NCBI GenBank assembly: GCA_003171235.1
Contig: PMYM01000002.1
Location: forward strand, 1 to 10,756
Source: Phycisphaerales bacterium
GTDB lineage: Bacteria; Planctomycetota; Phycisphaerae; SM23-33
Length of the DNA stretch: 10,756 nt
Direction of reading: 5' to 3'
The first letter of the stretch is position 1; the number at the start of each line of letters is the position of its first letter. Below the pieces are notes generated by a model. The model did not search any database. It was given only the letters and a program-made list of their open reading frames with translations, and was not told where the DNA came from. Position numbers and translations under genes: made by a program. Positions 1 through 7,068 of the stretch are shown here, one piece after another.

Positions 1-38
1 GGATTGGCTTGGGCATTCTTGTGGCTTCTCATTGTCGG

Positions 39-79
39 GCGTTTCGTGGCGTCAGAGAGAAACGCCTGTTCGTTAGGCG
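39..79 (+). other. Two mutually exclusive hairpins
   Basis: Bases 39-45 (GCGTTTC) can pair with 59-65 (GAAACGC), and 63-67 (CGCCT) can pair with 75-79 (AGGCG). The two stems share 63-65, so only one can form at a time. This lies about 60 bases before the lipocalin start. It could be a leader switch, the 3' region of an upstream gene, or chance pairing in GC-rich DNA. No ligand-binding consensus was recognised. Confidence 0.2.
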
Positions 80-98
80 AGGGGCCGGGCGAAATGAT

Positions 99-118
99 CG
101 GCCGGAGCAGTCCGGCCG
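99..118 (+). promoter_or_regulatory. Hairpin just before the lipocalin ribosome-binding site
   Basis: CGGCCGGA pairs with TCCGGCCG (8 bp) around a GCAG tetraloop. It ends six bases before the Shine-Dalgarno GAGGAG at 125-130. No T-run follows, so it is not an intrinsic terminator. It may tune mRNA stability or ribosome access. Similar GGCCG-armed hairpins precede two other genes in this window. Confidence 0.4.
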
Positions 119-138
119 CAAAGTGAGGAGCGAACACC

Positions 139-663
139 ATGCGGAAGATAATCAGTCGCGCCTGCCAGGTTCTGGCGACAGCGTTATTGGGCGGCTGCGC
201 TGCAGCCCCCGAGGGCCTGCAACCTGTTACCGGCTTCGAGGCCGAGCGGTACCTGGGCACATGGTACGAGATCGCTCGGCTTGACCACTCCTTCGAGCGG
301 GGTCTGAGCAAGGCGACGGCCGAGTATTCCAAGAGGGACGACGGGAGCATCCAGGTGGTCAACCGCGGCTACGACGCCCAAGGGGGCAGGTGGCGCGAGG
401 CCCGCGCCGTGGCTCGTTTCGTCGGCCCATCCGACGTGGCAAGCCTGAAGGTCACCTTCTTCTGGCCGTTCTCGGGCGGCTACCACGTGATTGCCCTGGA
501 CCGTGAAGGATACAACTACGCCATGGTGACCAGCTCCAGCCGCTCGTACCTCTGGATCCTGGCCCGCCAGAAGCACCTTGACGCGGCTGTCCAGAAGGAC
601 CTCCTGGGCAAGGCCAAGGGCTGGGGATTCCGGACGGAAGAGCTGATCTTCGTTGAGCAGTGA
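139..663 (+). CDS. blc: Bacterial lipocalin, Blc-like outer-membrane lipoprotein
   Basis: A 174-residue lipoprotein. A lipobox LGGC ends at Cys20, predicting signal peptidase II cleavage, lipidation and membrane anchoring. The first lipocalin signature is GTWYEIAR from residue 40. The second conserved block is YLWILAR near residues 137-143, followed by the usual C-terminal helix region. Length and order match bacterial lipocalins of the Blc family, eight-stranded beta-barrels that bind fatty acids or lysophospholipids and are linked to envelope stress. The start is fixed by GAGGAG eight bases upstream and by the signal sequence. A GC hairpin sits directly before that ribosome-binding site. 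The gene stands alone: the next features are mobile-element and gene fragments. The ligand is not predictable from sequence. The family assignment is secure. Confidence 0.93.
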   Translation: MRKIISRACQVLATALLGGCAAAPEGLQPVTGFEAERYLGTWYEIARLDHSFERGLSKATAEYSKRDDGSIQVVNRGYDAQGGRWREARAVARFVGPSDVASLKVTFFWPFSGGYHVIALDREGYNYAMVTSSSRSYLWILARQKHLDAAVQKDLLGKAKGWGFRTEELIFVEQ

Positions 664-831
664 GCGCGCCATGCAGCCAGCCGGAGCTGCGTCCATGACA
701 TTGCGAAAGTTGGCCTTGCGTCCGATCGACGTGGACGTAATATACGACCACCATTTGACCCCAAGTCCGTTCGGTTCCCCCCGGCCGAGCGGCTTTCTTT
801 TTCGTCAACGGTCAGTAGAATCTTCGTCCTT

Positions 832-1083
832 ATGACCTGGAAACCGCTGATGTTCTTCGCGGTGGCCCTGGCCGGTTGGATGAACCGCCAGCAACAGGAG
901 GTTATCGAGTATCTCAGGGAAGAGAACCGCATTCTGCGGGAAAAGCTCGGCCACAACCACCTCATCCTGAACGAGTCCCAGAAGCGGCGCCTAGCAACGG
1001 CCGCCATGAAGCTGGGCAAGGATCTGCTGCGCCAGTTCGGCACGCTGTTCTCGCCGAGCACGCTGCTCAAGTGGCACCGCTGA
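832..1083 (+). pseudogene. Truncated integrase-core transposase (N-terminal 83 residues)
   Basis: The 83 codons resemble the N-terminus of DDE integrase-core transposases common in planctomycetes. There is a short hydrophobic start, then NRQQQEVIEYLREENRILRE (a helical, coiled-coil-like segment), then QKRRLATAAMKLGKDLL, ending FSPSTLLKWHR. In intact relatives, as I recall them, this pre-catalytic block leads directly into a helix-turn-helix and the rve (DDE) domain. Here TGA follows WHR at once, and the next bases belong to a different protein tail in another frame. The whole catalytic domain is therefore missing and the copy cannot transpose alone. No convincing Shine-Dalgarno precedes the ATG. 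The IS family (IS481/IS3-like) is an inference from the N-terminus only. Confidence 0.8.
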
Positions 1084-1309
1084 CGCCAACGGGGACGGCA
1101 CAGTCAGCTTCGCCGATTACCAGGCGTTTGAAGCCGGCTTCGGCACTGGGACCACCTGGGCACAAGGCCACTTCAACGGCGACGGCGCTGTGACCTTCGC
1201 GGACTACCAGATTTGGGAGGCTAATTTCGGCAAGTCCAGCGTCCCCGAGCCCGCTTCCCTGTCCCTGCTGATTCTGGGCGGTCTTGCCCTGGCTCGGCGG
1301 CGCAGGTAG
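1082..1309 (+). pseudogene. Orphan 3' end of a dockerin-like/PEP-CTERM protein gene
   Basis: In the frame starting at 1082 the DNA reads DANGDGTVSFADYQAFEAGF, then NGDGAVTFADYQIWEANFG, then VPEPASLSLLILGGLALARR and RR before TAG. That is two EF-hand-like calcium loops of a type I dockerin-like module plus a complete PEP-CTERM tail (PEP motif, hydrophobic segment, arginine cluster). It aligns over its length with the end of the intact gene at 8602-10584, about 70% identical by eye. No start codon or body is attached: upstream in this frame lies transposase DNA with several stops (e.g. 992-994, 1007-1009). The rest of the gene has been lost or lies elsewhere. It is very unlikely to be expressed as a functional protein. 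Confidence 0.85.
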
Positions 1310-1343
1310 TCGAGCACTAGCCAAATTGCCATTACATGCAGAC

Positions 1344-1373
1344 GGGCGGCTCAAAGCGGGTCGCCCTCTTTTT
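1344..1373 (+). terminator. Intrinsic terminator of the lost PEP-CTERM gene
   Basis: GGGCG pairs with CGCCC, with an inner GCT/AGC pairing, followed by TCTTTTT. It lies 35 bases after the orphan stop codon. Its sequence nearly matches the terminator at 10606-10638, so gene tail and terminator descend together. Confidence 0.8.
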
Positions 1374-1667
1374 GCGCGGAAAAATGACAGGTTGCTACGC
1401 TCACCGTTCCGTCCCAGAATCGCTAGGATGACTCAGGTTAAATCGTGTTGGGCAGAGTTACTCTAAGATTGACCCGCCGGGCCCGGCCTTCCAGTGAGGC
1501 GCCGGCAAAGCGCCGAAAGGTGGTCCGGGGACAGGCAGAACCGATGGCTTTGGGGGTCGAAAAGAGCTTGGAATACCGTGGAGACGAGAGATAATCATAG
1601 ATCAGAAGCCCACGACGGTCGTGGGCAGGGTCATTTGGGAAATCCTGGCTTACGGAAGAAAATGACC
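1374..1667 (+). other. Gene-free leader before the glycosidase gene
   Basis: No coding sequence is convincing here. The glycosidase frame stays open back to about 1494, but that part has no signal sequence or recognisable domain. Visible structure: a perfect 12-base palindrome at 1476-1487, a 5-bp hairpin GGCGC/GCGCC at 1498-1514 within a purine-rich stretch, and a strong hairpin at 1608-1626. No clear -35/-10 pair was found. Confidence 0.4.
1608..1626 (+). promoter_or_regulatory. Leader hairpin upstream of the glycosidase gene
   Basis: GCCCACGA pairs with TCGTGGGC (8 bp) around CGG. It lies 41 bases before the chosen start and 27 before the GGAAG ribosome-binding site. No T-run follows, so it is not a standard terminator. 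An mRNA-stabilising or regulatory role is inferred. Confidence 0.35.
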
Positions 1668-3311
1668 ATGAAACAATTAACCGTGCTGCTGCTGATTCTG
1701 GGGTCGTTGATGACCGTGCTGGGGCGGGACGCGGTCAGAGCCCAGGCGGAGGCTTCATCCACGCCGGCATTGTGGGTAGAAACGTCCGGATCCATGGTCC
1801 TAGCGGATCGTGCTGAAGGTAAGGTTAAGGAAATTGTCTTAACCGGCATGCGCAATGAATACGTGTCCGCGCAACTGGCATTACGGGCTAAGGAAGAAAC
1901 CACTCAGCCTTATTCCTTTGAATGGTCTGCACTCACGGGGCCGGCCGGCAAGGAAATACCGAAGAACCATGTCATGCTGTTTAGAGGAGCAGATATTGCG
2001 GTCAATTTCCCGGCTAAGGAGAACAAGGCGAAGGATCCGGCAAGGAGTCGCCCCTATGGCGTATTCCCCGACGCCTTGGTGCCCTTATACACGCGCGACG
2101 GGGTCAACGTGGCTAACGAAATCAAACCTGAGAAAGACAAGACGCTGGAGTTCTGGGTCGACATCCTCATTCCCGCGAGCGCACCGGCCGGCAGTTACAC
2201 CGGCAGCATCACGCTCAAGGCCAGCGGCAAGCCTTTGACCATCCCGGTCAATCTGACCGTGGCCAACGTGGAGATACCGGCAGAATCAACCATTCCCTCT
2301 TTGTATAATCTCCGTGATCACAAGCATATTCTGGCAAATCTGGATGCCTACGTTGCCGAGATCATGGCTCACCGGATACAGCCTACCAATTACCGGTGCG
2401 TGAAAATGGATCCGAAAGTGACGGATCGGTACAACCCCAATGGCAAAGGGTTCGTCAGCCTGATGTACGCTGATACGACGAAACCTACGCCGGAACAGGA
2501 AAAGCAAATTGTCGAAAGCCTGAAAACAATAACGGCACATCTGAAGGAAAGAAGGCTGTTCGACAACAGTTTTCTGCAGTTAAAGGATGAGCCGCGCTCC
2601 GGTGATTATCCCGGCATGATTGAAATGGCCAAGTTGATCCTTCGCGAGGTGCCGGAATGGAAGGGCAAGATAACCGATACGCTCGGAGGCAAAGAAGAAC
2701 TGGAATTGAATCCATACATCACTCACGACGTCCGGCCATTGAGTCAGTATGGCCCCTGGAGATCCTCCACCAAATATGATGGTCGTGAAGAATGGGACAA
2801 GCGCCGTGCTGACGGCCAGCAAATCTGGTTTTATGTTTCGAATTGCCAGGGCACGCCCTATCCTACGTTCGATGTCAATGCCGTTGAAGTGGCCTTTGAA
2901 GCGCGCATCCTGCCCTGGGCCTGGTGGTTTGAAAAGGCCTATGGCCATCTTTACTACGATTTGATGCACGAAGAAACCTGGATTCTGCCGGCGAAATTAC
3001 CACCTGGAGATGGTTGGCTGCTTTATCCCGGCAATTTCTCGCTGCCGGGAGCGCCTTCCTGGGTACTGGTAAAGGATATTAAAGGACCGGTCATCTCGCG
3101 ACGCATGAAACTCCTGCGCAATGGCATTCAGGAGTGGGAAATGTTGCGCATGGCAGAGAAAAAGGTCGGACGCGAAAAAGTTCAGGCCATTGTGTCCAAG
3201 GTTTACTCCTCCATGGGGATAAGTCCTTATGATCCCGCAAAACCGATGTGGAGCTACGACGAATCCGCTTGGGATAAAGCCAGAGCGGAAGTAATCAAAC
3301 TGTTGGAATAA
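1668..3311 (+). CDS. Secreted GH123/DUF4091-like glycoside hydrolase
   Basis: 547 residues. A signal peptide spans residues 1-27 (MKQLTVLLLILGSLMTVLG, cleavage after AQA). Next come an N-terminal beta-sandwich-like region and a central catalytic region holding the KDEP motif at Asp307-Glu308. In GH123 beta-N-acetylgalactosaminidases an adjacent Asp-Glu pair acts by substrate-assisted catalysis, the Asp orienting the acetamido group and the Glu serving as acid/base. The DUF4091 signature GDGWLLYPG lies at 447-455, followed by SRRMKLLRNGIQEWE from about residue 477. Length fits the family. Start: ATG at 1668 has GGAAG nine bases upstream, whereas the in-frame ATG at 1662 would leave too short a gap. 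The likely job is hydrolysis of a GalNAc-type or related glycan outside the cytoplasm; the exact substrate is uncertain because most DUF4091 proteins are untested. GC content is lower than in neighbouring genes, which could indicate transfer. An esterase gene follows after 93 bases. Confidence 0.82.
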   Translation: MKQLTVLLLILGSLMTVLGRDAVRAQAEASSTPALWVETSGSMVLADRAEGKVKEIVLTGMRNEYVSAQLALRAKEETTQPYSFEWSALTGPAGKEIPKNHVMLFRGADIAVNFPAKENKAKDPARSRPYGVFPDALVPLYTRDGVNVANEIKPEKDKTLEFWVDILIPASAPAGSYTGSITLKASGKPLTIPVNLTVANVEIPAESTIPSLYNLRDHKHILANLDAYVAEIMAHRIQPTNYRCVKMDPKVTDRYNPNGKGFVSLMYADTTKPTPEQEKQIVESLKTITAHLKERRLFDNSFLQLKDEPRSGDYPGMIEMAKLILREVPEWKGKITDTLGGKEELELNPYITHDVRPLSQYGPWRSSTKYDGREEWDKRRADGQQIWFYVSNCQGTPYPTFDVNAVEVAFEARILPWAWWFEKAYGHLYYDLMHEETWILPAKLPPGDGWLLYPGNFSLPGAPSWVLVKDIKGPVISRRMKLLRNGIQEWEMLRMAEKKVGREKVQAIVSKVYSSMGISPYDPAKPMWSYDESAWDKARAEVIKLLE

Positions 3312-3373
3312 CCTTAGGATTGGGTGGTACTGCGCACCAATAATATGGGAAATGCCGGTTAAGAGCGTAAGCA

Positions 3374-3391
3374 GGCCGACCGCCTTCGGCC
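3374..3391 (+). promoter_or_regulatory. Hairpin just before the esterase ribosome-binding site
   Basis: GGCCGA pairs with TCGGCC (6 bp) around CCGCCT. The Shine-Dalgarno AGGAG starts three bases later at 3395. There is no T-run. Position and arm sequence resemble the hairpins at 99-118 and 4556-4570. Confidence 0.35.
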
Positions 3392-3404
3392 AGTAGGAGA
3401 AGCC

Positions 3405-4391
3405 ATGCGCACAGTATTGACTATTTCAATGTTGGCCCTTGCTTTTTTCGCCCTTGCCACGCTGAACGCCCAGACCGGCGGCGGAAAAAACATTGCTCCC
3501 GTCGCCACGGCCTCGGCCAGCGCGCCGGTCAGCCGGGTGGTCCGCTCCATCACCGGCCCGGTCAAGGAAAAAGGCCTGGAAGTGTACACCGTGGACAGCG
3601 ACTACCAGAAATCGCCCGCCAAGCTGTACGCGCTGCTGCCGGACAACTTCGACAAGAACAAGCGTTACAAGGTGCTGTACATCCTGCCGTGCTGGGGCCC
3701 CAGCAATGAGGGGATTATAGAAGCCAGGAAACTAGGCCTGGCCAACAAGCATGACGTCATCTGCGTCAATCCCGACTACGTCAGCATGTGCTGGTACGCC
3801 GATCATCCTACTACTCCCAAGATGCTCTACGACAGCTATCTTCCCGAGATGGTCGTACCGTTCATCGACAAGACCTACCCCACCGTCGCCAAGCCCGAGG
3901 GTCGCACATTGATCGGTTACAGCAAGGGCGGCCTGGGGGCGATGACCGAATTGCTCCGACATCCGGAAGTATTCGGCCGGGCTGGGGCGTGGGACTCGCC
4001 CGTCATGCAAAACAATACCCATACTGAGTTCTACGGTCCTCAGGAGTACTTCATGGCCAATTACTATATTCCCGACCTGCTGACCCGCAACGCCGGCATC
4101 TTCAAGGGCAAACCCGCACGCTTTGCCATAGCGGGCAAAGGTTTCGGCGCGGAGCCGGGCAACATAAAGCAGTGCAGCGAGTTGATGACCAAGCTCGAAA
4201 TCCCGCACTATTGCGACGACACCATCCGGCCCGACCATGATTGGAGAACCGGCTGGTTCGGCCCGCTGGTGGGTGTGCTGATGGCGGAAGACATGACCAA
4301 GGTCGGCCCTATCGGCCCGATGTCACCGGCTACTCGACCCGCCAAGACCACCAGCAGCAGTTCACAACCGGTTGGACAGGAAGTCCGCTGA
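3405..4391 (+). CDS. Secreted esterase of the alpha/beta-hydrolase esterase D/CE1-like family
   Basis: 328 residues. A signal peptide covers about 1-22. After a roughly 35-residue linker comes the fold typical of PF00756 putative esterases: VYTVDSDYQKSPAKLYALLP as the first strands, then KVLYILPC. The nucleophile elbow is GYSKGG with Ser173, and a late catalytic histidine lies in PDHDWRTGW at His278. The acid residue is less clear: Asp197 (AWDSP) and Glu250 (GAEPGN) are candidates, and the usual GxxD motif after the sixth strand is not obvious. The C-terminus ends in a Pro/Thr/Ser-rich tail. AGGAG stands five bases before the ATG. Relatives remove acyl or feruloyl groups from polysaccharides, so with the preceding glycosidase it may trim an acylated glycan; that pairing is inference. 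An S-formylglutathione hydrolase-like role is unlikely given the export signal. Confidence 0.82.
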   Translation: MRTVLTISMLALAFFALATLNAQTGGGKNIAPVATASASAPVSRVVRSITGPVKEKGLEVYTVDSDYQKSPAKLYALLPDNFDKNKRYKVLYILPCWGPSNEGIIEARKLGLANKHDVICVNPDYVSMCWYADHPTTPKMLYDSYLPEMVVPFIDKTYPTVAKPEGRTLIGYSKGGLGAMTELLRHPEVFGRAGAWDSPVMQNNTHTEFYGPQEYFMANYYIPDLLTRNAGIFKGKPARFAIAGKGFGAEPGNIKQCSELMTKLEIPHYCDDTIRPDHDWRTGWFGPLVGVLMAEDMTKVGPIGPMSPATRPAKTTSSSSQPVGQEVR

Positions 4392-4413
4392 CATGGGAAA
4401 GAAAATATGACAA

Positions 4414-4436
4414 TGCCCCGCGGCAGTCGCGGGGCA
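4414..4436 (+). terminator. Strong hairpin after the esterase gene, no T-run
   Basis: TGCCCCGCG pairs with CGCGGGGCA (9 bp) around GCAGT, 22 bases after the esterase stop. Neither strand has a good T-run next to it (AAGGTAAACGG follows). It may protect the 3' end or terminate weakly; a standard intrinsic terminator is not supported. Confidence 0.45.
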
Positions 4437-4555
4437 AAGGTAAACGGGGAATCCAGGGTTAGGGATATGCTGGTGCTGTGGTTTGCGACGAATGAGCGGA
4501 CATTCTTGGGAACCTTCATGGCGATATGGGCCATTCCGGATAATTCCGATGGACA

Positions 4556-4570
4556 GGCCGGGGCACGGCC
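4556..4570 (+). promoter_or_regulatory. Hairpin just before the ribosome-binding site of the 805-residue gene
   Basis: GGCCG pairs with CGGCC (5 bp) around GGGCA. The purine-rich ribosome-binding stretch GAAGAAAGAAG follows directly at 4571-4581, then ATG at 4590. This is the third GGCCG-armed hairpin in this position, and short enough that chance is possible. Confidence 0.3.
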
Positions 4571-4589
4571 GAAGAAAGAAGCATGAGAC

Positions 4590-7007
4590 ATGAAGCGATT
4601 TGTGACGGTGCTGGCATTGGGATGTGTCTGGCTGATGGCCTCGGAAATGGCGCTGGGGCAATCAGCGGCGGCGGGCAATGGTTGGGCGCCGCCGGGGGGA
4701 AACTGGGTCAAATGGGCGGACACAAACAACGGTTTGCCGGTGGGCGGCCCGATCGGCGTTCGCATCGATCCGGCTGATCCGGACATGATCCTCGCCTATC
4801 CCAGCGCTCCGCGGGGGCCGACCACCGCCACTTCCCGCAGGAATCACGACCCCGACCAACTGATTTCGATCTATCAGGCACGGCTGTCGGACAAGGTTTC
4901 GCAGTTCAAACTGGTCTTCAGCGTGGCGGCCAAGGACCTGGCCAAACAATGGCCGGAGACCAACCCGGGGACGAGCATGGCCGCCTGCCGGGCAGCTTCG
5001 GGGCGGTTATTGAATTACGTCCCCAGTTTTAGTGACCACCACGTCTATGAGTCGCCGGGGTACGGGGGCAAGTGGACGGCGTTGTCGAGCCTGGATGATT
5101 TTTGCGCCTGCCCTGGCCCATTGCCGCCCAAGGCGAAATTCGTCGGCGGACCTCCCCTTCGAGGCTCCAATGCTTCCGTGATGATGGCGGCGGTGGGTTG
5201 GATCCAAGTGGGCAAGCTCACCACGCCGTGGGGCGAAGTGTTTCTTGGCACAGAGACGGGCGGGCTGTGGCATTCGCTGGACGACGGGAAAACGTGGGTC
5301 AATCTCGATCTGAATTTCTATCAGCCGCAGCGCGACGCGTCCGGATTCCCGGCGTATTGCAATCCCGGCTATCCTGATCCGGCGGCGGGGATGCATGGGG
5401 GGTTTGCCAATTGTTTCCCCACCACGACCGTAACCAAAGACGGTGAGGTGCTGCTAGGTGACGAATATCACAATTGCATGTATACCAGCGACGGCCGGAC
5501 AGTCGCCACGCAGCAGCTTATGTCCATTCACGGGACCGGGACCAGGGACGGCAGAATCTATGATCTACTGTCCAAGAAGGATGGGGCCAAAGAGTACGGC
5601 GAGGTGCTGGAATGGAATGATGTGGGCGCGCCATACGCCGCGATCACCAGAGCCGGCCAGCCCTTCACGCCGGCCCCATATCCGGTGTCCGACGGTGTGA
5701 ACGTGTACATCGGTTCGGACAAGGGCGAGATTTGGAAATGGACCCCGTCCTCTCCCGGGCCGGTTATGAAGATGGAAGCGAACAAGACCATTGCCTGCCC
5801 CGGGTCGGTGACGGTGTCCGGCACGGTGGGCGAAGGCGATTGGAAATATGCCTGGCGGTCGAGAGGGCTGGGGGACGTGACATTCACCACGCCGCTGGCG
5901 GCTTCGACGCAGGCGTATTTCAGCGCGCCGGGCGATTACGTTTTGAACCTGCGAGCCGTCAACGGCTCGAGGTCGACCGGCAACTGCATGATGGTGCACG
6001 TGAAGGCCAAGGAAGGCGGCGAGGCGCCGAAGATAACTGCCCAGCCCACACCGACGACTGCGCTGACGGCGGGCAAGGCGGCAAGTTTTTCGGTGACGGC
6101 GACGGGAACGGGGCCGCTGCATTACCAGTGGTATCGCAACGGTTTCAAGATCGTGGGGGCAAAGGAGGCGGCATATACGATACCGGCGGAGGAGAAGGGC
6201 GGGACGTTCCATTGCGTGATCAGCAGCCCGTACGGGCGGGTGGCGAGCAATTGTGCGACGATCGGCCTGCCGCCGCAGATTATCGGTCAGCCGCCAAGTC
6301 AGACGGTGGCCGAGGATTCTGAGGTGACGTTTTCGGTGGCCGCCAGTGGCCTGGACCCGCTGACCTGGCAATGGCGGAAGGATGGGCAGGCAATCGCGGG
6401 AGCCAACAAGTCATCGTATACGATTAAGGCCGTGAATGCTGCTGACGCGGGAGATTACACGGTGGTGGTGAGCAACATCATCGGCAGCCAAGCCAGCGAC
6501 AAGGCTACCCTGGCCATCGGGGCCGGTGCGGCACGTCACAAGCTGACGATCAATTCCAACGCCAGCACGGCCAGTACCTCAGGCCTGTATGCCAAAGGTC
6601 AGGTAGTTCCCATCTTCAGCGGCCCGCGGCTGATCGATCCTGCCAGCGAGAAGTTTGTGCGTTGGAAAGTTCAGGGCGCGGACCTGCAAATCGCCGATGC
6701 CACCAGCAACGCCACGACGATAGTGATGCCCGACGGCGACGTTTCATTGACGAGCTCTTACGCCGACGCCGTGCCGGGGATCTTGGCGAAGAGGCTGACG
6801 GTCGTGAATGGAAACGGGGCTGGATCGTTCATGGCGGGAGATGCAGTAACAATCGAGGCCGCCGAGCCCCCTGTGGGCATGGCGTTCGAAGGCTGGTCCG
6901 GCGGGCCGGCAGGCGTGGATGGTTCAACCAAGCCAACTTTTACCTTCCTCATGCCAGCCGAAAACATCACGATCTGGGCCACTTATAAGCCGTTATCGAA
7001 ACCATGA
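4590..7007 (+). CDS. Large secreted multidomain protein: Asp-box propeller-like, PKD-like, two Ig-like and two InlB-type repeats
   Basis: 805 residues. A signal peptide covers about 1-23 (cleavage after ALG). Residues ~24-390 look like a sialidase/BNR-type beta-propeller: one clear Asp-box, SLDDGKTW, lies at 229-236 after GTETGGLWH, and VNVYIGSDKGEIWKW resembles a further blade. Residues ~391-475 look PKD-like. Two Ig-like domains follow at ~479-560 (YQWYRNG core) and ~561-645 (WQWRKDG, then DAGDYTVVVSN). Two divergent InlB/bacterial-repeat units fill ~651-725 and ~734-802, the second ending in the diagnostic FEGWSGG ... FLMPAENITIWATY pattern. I see no catalytic sialidase arginine triad, so I would not call it an enzyme; an extracellular binding or adhesion role is inferred. 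No dockerin or PEP-CTERM tail ends it, unlike the gene at 8602. The ribosome-binding site is weak (GAAGAAAGAAG). Confidence 0.78.
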   Translation: MKRFVTVLALGCVWLMASEMALGQSAAAGNGWAPPGGNWVKWADTNNGLPVGGPIGVRIDPADPDMILAYPSAPRGPTTATSRRNHDPDQLISIYQARLSDKVSQFKLVFSVAAKDLAKQWPETNPGTSMAACRAASGRLLNYVPSFSDHHVYESPGYGGKWTALSSLDDFCACPGPLPPKAKFVGGPPLRGSNASVMMAAVGWIQVGKLTTPWGEVFLGTETGGLWHSLDDGKTWVNLDLNFYQPQRDASGFPAYCNPGYPDPAAGMHGGFANCFPTTTVTKDGEVLLGDEYHNCMYTSDGRTVATQQLMSIHGTGTRDGRIYDLLSKKDGAKEYGEVLEWNDVGAPYAAITRAGQPFTPAPYPVSDGVNVYIGSDKGEIWKWTPSSPGPVMKMEANKTIACPGSVTVSGTVGEGDWKYAWRSRGLGDVTFTTPLAASTQAYFSAPGDYVLNLRAVNGSRSTGNCMMVHVKAKEGGEAPKITAQPTPTTALTAGKAASFSVTATGTGPLHYQWYRNGFKIVGAKEAAYTIPAEEKGGTFHCVISSPYGRVASNCATIGLPPQIIGQPPSQTVAEDSEVTFSVAASGLDPLTWQWRKDGQAIAGANKSSYTIKAVNAADAGDYTVVVSNIIGSQASDKATLAIGAGAARHKLTINSNASTASTSGLYAKGQVVPIFSGPRLIDPASEKFVRWKVQGADLQIADATSNATTIVMPDGDVSLTSSYADAVPGILAKRLTVVNGNGAGSFMAGDAVTIEAAEPPVGMAFEGWSGGPAGVDGSTKPTFTFLMPAENITIWATYKPLSKP

Positions 7008-7068
7008 TTTTCGCTATGCTCAAAAAACCTCATGACTTGGCTAACGGGCATAATGAAGGAGCCGACAA

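Noticed and set aside
184..696. Long open frames on the minus strand across the lipocalin, HAF and PEP-CTERM genes.
   Set aside because: They mirror strong + strand genes with signal peptides and family motifs, and show no domains of their own; GC-rich third positions explain them.
784..806. A terminator after the lipocalin gene (GCCGAGCGGC followed by TTTCTTTTT).
   Set aside because: The only stem is 4 bp with a 2-base loop, too tight to form a reliable hairpin.
1495..1580. A c-di-GMP-I riboswitch suggested by GGCAAAG and CGAAAGG.
   Set aside because: The conserved GACGCAAAGCC-type segment and the receptor helix are absent.
1494..1667. An N-terminal extension of the glycosidase starting near 1494.
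   Set aside because: It would bury the signal peptide inside the protein. The Shine-Dalgarno and signal sequence both place the start at 1668.
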